Source of the DNA: an uncultured Coriobacteriaceae bacterium | Lineage (GTDB): Bacteria > Actinomycetota > Coriobacteriia > Coriobacteriales > Atopobiaceae | Reading direction: 5' to 3' | Assembly: GCA_902793195.1 (NCBI GenBank) | Contig: CADBCS010000019.1 | Span: 1-64,000, forward strand | Length of the DNA: 64,000 nucleotides | Shown: piece by piece, positions 60,201-64,000 of the stretch | How positions within the stretch are numbered: position 1 is the first letter of the stretch | Layout of the letters: each line of letters begins with the position of its first letter | The notes under the pieces: generated by a model | Told to the model about the DNA's origin: nothing | Seen by the model: only the letters and a program-made list of their open reading frames with translations | Database searches by the model: none | Translations under genes and position numbers: made by a program

Positions 60201-61200
60201 TAGTTCTCGACGTGGTAATCGCAATGCGATACTCACGCTTAGCGATGGTTACCACGAGCCATGCCTCGGAGCTGAATGCCTGAGCCGCCGCAACGGTCCA
60301 TATGCCGTCCGCATCCCGGGCCACAAGGCCCTCGTTGCCCTCGGTGCGCACCGCCTCGACCTCGCCCGCAAGCCCGACTGCGTCCAGGACGTCAGCAAGG
60401 GGGACCTCGTCGCCGACCGAAAGCTCAAGGCTCAGGTTGTCGTAGCCAAACTCCACCACGTACCAGGATGAGAGGTCGGCTGCCATAAACGACACGGTGC
60501 CTTTCTTCTCATCCGTTATGGATGCCTTCCGCTTTGCAACAAGCTCGGCTTCGTATTCGCCTTTGGCTTTTGAACTCACGTGGTAGACGCTTGCCGTAAG
60601 GTTTTTGTCCGCCGCTTCGGCTAGGGAGAGAATCACCTCTGCGCGCTGGTCGCCTGCGGGCTGCAGCTCGTTGCCGTTGCCATCGAGCACCTGTATGCGC
60701 AGCGTGTGGGTCGTCGCCACGTTGGGCTTGGGTTGGGGGGCTGCCTCGTCCTCCGCGTCCTCGCTGGCGGAGTCGGTCTTCGTCTGGGCCTCTTGGTCGT
60801 ACTGGACGTCCTCGGTCCTTGGGGCACGTGCGACCTTAACAGCCTGGGCAATTCGCTCCCTCTCCGGTTCATCGGGCATCGCCTCAATGCCCTCGACCGC
60901 CCGCAGTGTAGCCTCCACGGGGAACGTGCCATCGGGAGCCTTAACCGTAACGGTCGCGCCTACGACCTCCTGGCTCCCCTCGAACGCTGGCATGGCGGAT
61001 CCGGACTCAGGTTCGGACTCCGCAACCACCCCCTTCGCCTCGGTGGTCTGCACGACCTCCTCCAGCCCCGCGCTTTGCGATGATCCATCCTCCTGCAACT
61101 CGGTCAGCGCCTCCGCCAATGCGGGTGCCGGCACCATGTTGAGCAGCATCACAATCGAGATGAGCACGGAAAAAGCTTTAGCTACACGATTCTGTTTCAT
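51232..61200 (-). CDS. Giant beta-helix exoprotein with PI-PLC-like domain
   Basis: A 3,322-aa secreted protein; start at 61200 (MKQNRVAKAF), ATG at 61215 also possible. Signal peptide to ~ALAEA; the N-terminal domain resembles that of the 3,632-aa adhesin; an acidic linker follows. Residues ~480-2270 are Pmp-like beta-helix repeats (GGGIY, NNGGAIW, F..N). Residues ~2330-2760 look like a bacterial PI-PLC X domain: INIPYTHDSSM with His2389, FDAGVRVLDLRLSNY, and LWMCHGKN with His2506. InlB-like repeats (~2760-3020) and a conserved C-terminal domain (~3030 to end; SLILDGSIGVNFFMEL) follow. No ChW repeat or sortase motif. The phospholipase call rests on both His motifs and the DLR strand; substrate unproven. 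Confidence 0.9.
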   Translation of the reverse strand: MKQNRVAKAFSVLISIVMLLNMVPAPALAEALTELQEDGSSQSAGLEEVVQTTEAKGVVAESEPESGSAMPAFEGSQEVVGATVTVKAPDGTFPVEATLRAVEGIEAMPDEPERERIAQAVKVARAPRTEDVQYDQEAQTKTDSASEDAEDEAAPQPKPNVATTHTLRIQVLDGNGNELQPAGDQRAEVILSLAEAADKNLTASVYHVSSKAKGEYEAELVAKRKASITDEKKGTVSFMAADLSSWYVVEFGYDNLSLELSVGDEVPLADVLDAVGLAGEVEAVRTEGNEGLVARDADGIWTVAAAQAFSSEAWLVVTIAKREYRIAITTSRTNSTDDSDDANNADEQTRDDQGTSEEVNAPTDQDSQDEAGAPADQPEAVDKADEQGTQDREGGEGVKDKKALLQTLGLPQPTAAPALDSMTLLSMQVEEVVDSFGVASGGKYTLEGGKTYKLTHDFSLGSNYIDVPTGATVTIDLGGFALKREVSQQTSYAVIENEGTLTVKDGTITGGWADSGGGIYNSASGKLDLEGVTVTGSKAYARGGGIENRGSLHMKDCDVKGNSLTSTSDADAVTGGGIYSTGSLAVSGRAVVANNGQSNLYLDEGKTLGVDGRLDSSSNIGIGTAATGYPRYLTSGLVASGNKSISMFTLENAPEGITAILAGGELYAKKPADKTIKSWSDLQTALNAATDGQIIELDGNIRAADGDIRLDVKPNKNVVIDLAGHTLDRGLADKGAQSGSGHVIWVESGATLTIRDSGGRGRITGGNANGNGGGINVAGTLNVEGGAITGNKATGNGGGIMVNGGATLKMAYGSVTKNSCGAYGGGICADGTVTLSNCTIATNTGKHGGGINVNHSGKTSTFTDVIFNGNTSTTQGGAVYQWKGTIEITRGSVVHNESDDCGGIFVKDDSNNLIATGTLFDDNRSTRHSGGAIVNYRTLQLQDCTFTNNRAYNNGGAIWNCGGTCNTTIEGGTFSKNNALEKGGAIYLETGAMVSIDGGAYTQNYAERYGGGIHIATNANDMRVKGAPVVKDNKTSGTGKNVYIGKGRKLNVNGALEGGALEGGACVGFTMADQEGNNDPNITFTTGFKENNEGKEPTWSFFYDIDGIAVYKDDNGEAKIGASSWKDLQDKIDAAAQDATIKLDKDYSAGAHDKYLLVTKRLTLDLNGHTLNRSCTSLDHDGQVISVGKFDDPGAVNAVLTITDSAGGGLITGGNGRGRGAVTLNCSYTTLKGATLNLEGGTIANNQGDGGGVTVLFGAKLNMSGGVIANNTNNVGYGGGGIRGYEGSVINITGGKIEGNVASKEGSVASKEGGGIYTEGTLTMSGGEILSNSSSGRGGGLCVKGSATITGGRIAYNKSEGDGGGIYDACGITLSGGTITGNKAGGKGGGMSVEEGKELKIKDAPVVTGNRASVGDEMFLSPQDGAIKPIKVIGPLTSDVSMGVQLNFGGFGTFTTGFKDNNPGKLPNTFFHSTDPTFEVITDANGEAAIQGGWTLLQEQINKANDGDTITLAKGYRANEGETSLVIPKNKKLTIDLNGHVISRGLVLTQSECRDPSDGKNHVFIVEEGAELTVKDASRSDESPTGNGVIAGGMAKHGSGIYVKGKLVLKAGNVAGNLGHYGGGVYVAPGAKFDLEKDGAIKSNKVAGTTSTATSGLIYRESCAGGGVYLDEGASMTMSGGVVDENYASSEGAGIRVEKGSSLVMSGGTLSNNITDGAGGAISSDGSGLITGGEICSNTAVRGGGLEVGRPYIPAGYNYTFTVEDCAIRNNHSTGWAGGIWCNSDNLHLNGGTVQGNTADIGAGGIAAFGLHVSGNPVVTGNSAPQANNILITENNVITIDEGGLGGSARLDFVAYNIPRKVSKGLNAKDGAAVSAALRQFTYNGGTPNLKVQDGELYVDVQADKWVSSWKELQQAINNSTSGQVIGLKNNIEAQDGDTRLAVNNNKNVVIELAGRTIDRKLYRKDGRNYYEDGYSEGGGHVIWVEKGGTLTLRDASDGLGTITGGNAKRGGGLNVSGTLNLEGGTIKVNHSKDVGGGICLNSSGTLNATGGIIMNNKTGDLGGGLCLDGKTTLSNCRVTGNEAKDGGGIYANTRSNALTMNGVAVEGNTATNAGGGAALKSGTMQVDRSTFNGNTSPDGGGVYVTEDTKLVARESQFSNNKVTKLSGGGFVNSYGTVELTHCTVSGNQAHGSGGGIYTSGKTDLTGCTLSENLSYDVGGGAMVNNKGKLSLFDASIEGNDASGKGGGVYMSGSASSVSMQRKVSIANNDGGDVYLASGKKLTISGPLDVTSPIGVVLEKAEGVFTNGFGTYEGDADPAGLFKSSYGYEVYRKGDEAAVHIQFSADDDKDDFVKRPDQVSETLASMGASWMGGISGDRYLNEINIPYTHDSSMKEAYAWVGSSIGSALGFDKSAQTQYLYIDEQFDAGVRVLDLRLSNYCNDHDWYDEVAFWGSSVFDVTQFLGGTITYGISDPITLLANPTLISLAYGKSNHCTSDDGTNLWMCHGKNSLAGIFWGEDHDGDQLNFKQVIRWAEDFLRQHPSETIVFNCAAEVPDDDDDDKKTVYQRLRDHVKAIYADTNPSTGKPYLYMEKGSDSPFVSPTRMPQLKECRGQIIIMGGGGEVHGLELDVGGLTKISDGTSNSVPAEQKIEQLKAFFARTADLKLPTDANEHMDFIMQPDTNSKADSFDDILDSNMRPLNIASKVHPEFFGEDKVYGNPANKGRYFGWVKMDGATATDAAYVYRSNFFDGLDYVTVTAKPTADALPSETKTYRLLRYTDITIPECIYEDPDPNKGSFLYWMAVDSKGNMVAYEPKDAYEVADDVTFIAQWDNDKTAQAKVYEVFQNPDGSWEEPEEASARAYSAYTPATHEHFTVSGYSTEFTDGEQGRTDLRPGASINVEEGKTSLYVYYTRNSYDLVYFEDMAGTTVAKTVKVPYEANLDDYAEEYLTKDGCIFAGWSTTPKTDGELYYYEDTIPDSWKDADVAKKHPCVLYRFGDTMPARTLNLYPVFRAEAEEPTFRTHSLILDGSIGVNFFMELPKMAQIDYSTSYMEFSVSGRGGTTTTDPFDAEYMNRQHSYYGFTCYVSSIQMADTITATYHYTVDGEDRQVSQEYSIAQYVSDFNKISGDYDQVTRDLIFSLADFGHYTQPYLSGIHGWSIGNDYKSMSGHAALTADMVEEARSASATYAVKANVPADGEVKAVSMGLDLETNTTMRLYVSTKDNAGIKSCALADGTPLSVEQTSDGRWVVSVSGVMAHELDKAYDVRITTTGGTNVRVIASALSFAWAVFGSSAHKDDLDAQYLATALWRYWRCADNYIKA

Positions 61201-61518
61201 AGCCCTCAACCCCATCGCCGAAACGAGCCTAGGACGCCTAGGACAATTATACACAGCAAATAATCGAGACAGGTCATGCAGATGCCTAGCAGGCATGAAG
61301 CTAACCGTCAACACCCAAGATTCCCGGGACCCCGCCCATGGTGCCAAATTTGGTGCCAACGTGTTTCGACAAGAGCATCCCAGAACAAGCGCAGGTCAAC
61401 CAAACATAGTGATTGCCTGCTGTTTTATGAATTGGTAGGGCATACCGCGCAAGAGTCGAACTCGGGGCGTGCGGGAACCGTTGCGTGATTAGGTGCGGGC
61501 TCTGAGATTGAATTCGCC
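61201..61518. other. Intergenic region, no supported gene
   Basis: Holds the promoter side of the giant gene and a tRNA-like or attachment-like stretch near 61436-61480 (GTTCGACTC on the minus strand) that does not fold as a tRNA. On the minus strand near 61335-61365 it encodes a short HVGTKFGTMGG, a weak echo of phage-integrase C-termini. Nothing firm. Confidence 0.4.
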
Positions 61519-62283
61519 TTACCGATAGAGACCCCCGATGGTGACCAGATGCCACTCAGGCATGCCCTCGGCCTTCTCGATAGTGCCCTTCGACAGGGCG
61601 TGCTTTGAGAAGAGGTAGAAGGATTTGGGCTCGTACCCCCTAACGAGTGCCGCGCGGCGCTCGAGCTCGCGCATCGCCTCGGTCTCGTCGAACGACTCAC
61701 GATACTTGCACTCCCCCACAAGCATCTCCCTGCTCTGGGTGTTTGCAGCCACAACGTCTATGTCCGTCGTCGTCCGCCTGCCGGGGTCCGAACCCCACCA
61801 CGAGCCGAAGGCGTCAACCCTCAAGGGGAGCCGCCCCTCGATGGCCTGAGACAGGAGCCACTCGCGGCAGACCCGCTCGAAACGCAGACCAAGGTAGGCA
61901 TCGAGGTCACCATCGCTTATGGCAGCAAGGGCGAGCGCGCCGGCACCGTCCTCGACCTGCGTGACCCTCGGCATGACGAAGCGGTACCAGAAAGCAAACG
62001 CCGCCTCCCGGATGCGATAGATCCCCCGCTTGCTGCGCTCGGGGCTCTCGCCAAAGGGAACCGCCCGCTCGAGGATGCCGAGAGACACGAGGGTGGTGAG
62101 GTATCCCGCGAGGGAATTGCGCTCGATCTTGGTTCTCTCTGCGATTTCCTTAGGCCTCGTGGCACCGCCCGCGACGGCTCGGAGCACCGAGTTGTATGCG
62201 GCGGGCTCCGAGAGCTCCTGCCTCAGCAGCATGCCCGGCTCCCCGTACAGGAATCCCGCCGGGTCGAAGTAGAGCTCGCGCAT
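61519..62283 (-). pseudogene. 5'-truncated DUF234 ATPase gene
   Basis: 254 codons equal to the C-terminal half of the ATPase/DUF234 family: a winged helix (RPKEIAERTKIERNSLAGYL), FWYRFVMPR, and the nuclease-like TTTDIDVVA...LVGECKYR core. The Walker A/B half is missing; homology stops at MRELYFDP, directly against a family A repeat that starts at 62283. It may still be translated from the ATG at 62283, but has lost its ATPase. Confidence 0.8.
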
Positions 62284-62346
62284 GGAACGGGGGACGGGTT
62301 TTTCGTTCCACGCACTTGCGGAACGAAAAACCCGTCCCCCGTTCCA
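62283..62346. repeat. Family A inverted pair at the gene breakpoint
   Basis: TGGAACGGGGGACGGGTTTT...CGTTCCA and its reverse complement, with spacer CGCACTTGC; a long hairpin joined directly to the truncated DUF234 gene. Confidence 0.9.
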
Positions 62347-62375
62347 CAACAGAGAGCCTTCGGACATAATGGAAT

Positions 62376-62399
62376 GCACCAATACTACCGTCTTGGTGC
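62376..62399. other. Small inverted repeat upstream of the AIM24-like gene
   Basis: GCACCAA / TTGGTGC (62376-62382, 62393-62399) with a 10-base loop, 36 bases before the start codon; possibly an operator or 5'-UTR hairpin. Confidence 0.4.
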
Positions 62400-62434
62400 A
62401 GGAGAACAATCATCGGAGACTAAGGGAGAATGCC

Positions 62435-63109
62435 ATGCAGTACGAGATTATCGGTGAGCCGTTCCCGGCAGTGGTGTGCACGCTAAAGCGCGGGGAAAAG
62501 ATGAAGACAGAGAAGGGCTCGATGGTCTGGATGGACCCGTGCATGTCCATGGAGACGACGGGCGGCGGGATGAAGAAGATGTTCAGCAAGGCCTTTTCCG
62601 GCGAGTCCATGTTCCAGAACATCTACACCGCACAGTCCGACGGTCGCATCGCGTTTGGCTCCAGCTTTCCCGGAAGAATCCTTCCGGTCACCATCAAGCC
62701 GGGCCAAGAGTTCGTCGCACAAAAGATGGCCTTTCTCGCATCCGAGATGAGCGTCGACCTGACCATACACTTTAATCAGAAACTGGGGAGGGGCTTCTTT
62801 GGCGGCGAGGGCTTTATTATGCAGCGCCTGAGCGGCAACGGCATGGCATTCCTGGAATGCGACGGCTCGCTTGTGCGCTACGACCTTAAAGCCGGACAGT
62901 CCATGGTGGTCGACACGGGCAACGTGCTTGGCTTCACGGGCAACGTAAGCATGCAGGTCGAAAAGATCAAGGGCGCGAAGAACGTCGTGTTTGGCGGCGA
63001 GGGTCTGTTCAACACGATTCTTACCGGTCCGGGCACCATCTTCCTGCAGACGATGCCGCTCGCGACGGTTGCCGATGTGATTGCCTCGCACTTGCCGATA
63101 CAGAACTAA
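62435..63109 (+). CDS. TIGR00266/AIM24-family protein
   Basis: A 224-aa protein; ATG at 62435 (MQYEIIGEPF) after GGGAG. The family pattern is clear: V.(C/V).L..GE....E.GSMVWMDP, the Met/Gly-rich FSGESMFQNIYTA, GRI.PV, and later FGGEGLFNTILTGPGTIFLQTMP. It probably forms a beta-prism trimer. The function is unknown in bacteria; the human relative AIM24 is mitochondrial. It stands alone between two family A repeats. Confidence 0.92.
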   Translation: MQYEIIGEPFPAVVCTLKRGEKMKTEKGSMVWMDPCMSMETTGGGMKKMFSKAFSGESMFQNIYTAQSDGRIAFGSSFPGRILPVTIKPGQEFVAQKMAFLASEMSVDLTIHFNQKLGRGFFGGEGFIMQRLSGNGMAFLECDGSLVRYDLKAGQSMVVDTGNVLGFTGNVSMQVEKIKGAKNVVFGGEGLFNTILTGPGTIFLQTMPLATVADVIASHLPIQN

Positions 63110-63123
63110 CAACCGCATCGCCG

Positions 63124-63190
63124 TGGAACGGGGGACGGGTTTTTCGTTCCATGCGGGTCGTGTGGAACGAAAAACCCGTCCCCTGTTCCA
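63124..63190. repeat. Family A inverted pair
   Basis: TGGAACGGGGGACGGGTTTT...CGTTCCA then its near reverse complement (one C lost), spacer TGCGGGTCGTG, directly after the AIM24-like gene. Confidence 0.9.
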
Positions 63191-63250
63191 CGCTCGTCTT
63201 TTCATACTTGCGTCGGACCTACTGACACTGGGGGGAGTATCCCCTGAGTG

Positions 63251-63766
63251 TCACAACGTTAGCCTTATGGTCGGTCCTGATTTGCGCTTCAGTGCCTCAT
63301 ACTCTTCTGATGTTAAATCTTTAATATATATTTCCAGTAGTTCGTAGTTATTATCATAGTAAATTTTCATTCTGCCATGATCATAACAGTAATAGGGTTT
63401 TCCATCTTCAATAATTATCTTTACAGTATCCTTAGAATAGTACACCATAAAGTCCTGAATATAGTCATAGGTTATTCCAACGCCTCTGGGGGTGATGAAA
63501 CTGGCTTTCCTTTTCTCTTTTAGATCATCGTATTCACTGTAGTCGATTACATAAGACACCTCTCTGGCATTCCTTTTGTTCGAACAAATTATGGCCAATA
63601 TCTCGCATGTTCTAATGTCCGTATAAAAAGCTAGGTTAGAAATCTCCCCATCATCAGTTCCATATAAAAAAGTCTTTTGCATATAGTATGGAATCGTATC
63701 GAACGTCTCACTCTCTATTTTGAAGAAGCATGAATCCTTAGTCATATCAATACTATAGTCACTCAT
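63251..63766 (-). CDS. AT-rich orphan protein of unknown function
   Basis: 171 aa; ATG at 63766 (MSDYSIDMTK) after AAGGGGG. It is rich in Tyr, Asp, Lys and Ile (YIQDFMVYYSKDTVKIII, MKIYYDNNYE), soluble and probably alpha/beta. Its codons use A/T third positions, unlike every other gene in the window, which points to recent transfer. It could be an immunity protein of a polymorphic toxin, but no toxin is in view. Confidence 0.6.
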   Translation of the reverse strand: MSDYSIDMTKDSCFFKIESETFDTIPYYMQKTFLYGTDDGEISNLAFYTDIRTCEILAIICSNKRNAREVSYVIDYSEYDDLKEKRKASFITPRGVGITYDYIQDFMVYYSKDTVKIIIEDGKPYYCYDHGRMKIYYDNNYELLEIYIKDLTSEEYEALKRKSGPTIRLTL

Positions 63767-63891
63767 ACTGAGCCCCCTTGCGACAACGCATGCATCCATG
63801 TCATACGTAGCTGTATCCTACACCTTGGTGGGGACAAGGCGTTGCGTTCGGGGAAAAATGAGCGGGCGGGCGGAGACCCGCTCCAACGCCA

Positions 63892-63955
63892 GTTTTCTTG
63901 CGTTAGAACGACGCGCCCTGCGCTAACGCCAGTTTTTGCCCCAAAACTTGCGTTA
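63892..63955. repeat. Repeat with AACGCCAGTTTT / TTGCGTTAGAA blocks
   Basis: A short copy CCAACGCCAGTTTT-CTTGCGTTAGAA (63892-63907) is followed by a spread copy whose arms TAACGCCAGTTTT and AAAACTTGCGTTA (63924-63936, 63943-63955) form a 12-of-13 inverted repeat. It lies at the right edge, upstream of whatever follows. Confidence 0.7.
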
Positions 63956-64000
63956 GAATGCTCATACTAGCAAACTCGGCCAAGATGGGAGTACTCATGC

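Noticed and set aside
61436-61480. tRNA-like stretch (minus strand GTTCGACTC, then TACCA)
   Set aside because: The T stem pairs poorly, the acceptor and CCA spacing is wrong and no D or anticodon arm is found. An attachment-site remnant is possible but unsupported.
63998-64000. ATG at the right edge as the start of a new gene
   Set aside because: A GGGAG lies upstream, but only one codon is visible, so no claim can be made.

Overview
The window looks like chromosomal DNA of a high-GC Gram-positive anaerobe, most likely a gut or rumen member of the Coriobacteriia (Olsenella/Atopobium-like). The reasons are GC-rich coding sequence with strong AGGAGG-type ribosome sites, ChW-repeat surface proteins, an LAxTG-type wall anchor, group II ECF transport genes and a choloylglycine hydrolase. 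The genus is an inference.

Layout: 1-11061 (minus) is a giant secreted protein, cut by the left edge, with a beta-helix, a lipase-like hydrolase domain, four long repeated modules and ChW repeats. Then come upp, a repeat-filled gap, a DUF2207 membrane protein and a small HTH regulator under a nested palindrome. At 15184-18767 is a tryptophan-uptake operon: a tRNA-Trp T-box with TGG specifier and terminator, a 19-residue leader peptide with two Trp codons, a TrpP-like S component, two ECF ATPases and EcfT. A CHAD protein, a bile-salt-hydrolase-like enzyme, a RelB-like/PIN toxin-antitoxin pair, an ABC exporter, a zinc-ribbon membrane protein and an AAA-ATPase/PD-(D/E)XK protein follow. Around 27-32 kb are a radical SAM/SPASM-like enzyme with a small Cys-containing partner, a double-glycine-leader peptide, a ChW fragment and an EcsAB-like ABC exporter. 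At 32.7-45.4 kb are a 527-aa ChW protein and a 3,632-aa adhesin. A DUF3990/XRE pair, a GNAT enzyme, a DUF234 ATPase and a TacAT-type pair follow. At 50.5-61.2 kb a third giant protein, carrying a PI-PLC-like domain, leads a set of small genes: a double-glycine peptide, an LAxTG protein and a 63-aa membrane peptide. The two small peptides end in the same residues, PIVTPEI. The right end holds a truncated DUF234 gene, an AIM24-like protein and an AT-rich orphan.

Main themes. (1) Three giant beta-helix or glycine-rich exoproteins, two with a lipid-hydrolase-like domain. (2) Three toxin-antitoxin-like pairs, each with a palindrome in or beside its promoter. (3) Four families of dispersed intergenic palindromic repeats; four truncated gene fragments begin at, or lie directly beside, such repeats, which suggests repeats at the breakpoints of gene loss. 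(4) The double transcript leader for tryptophan uptake and the PIVTPEI peptide set are the most novel-looking items.
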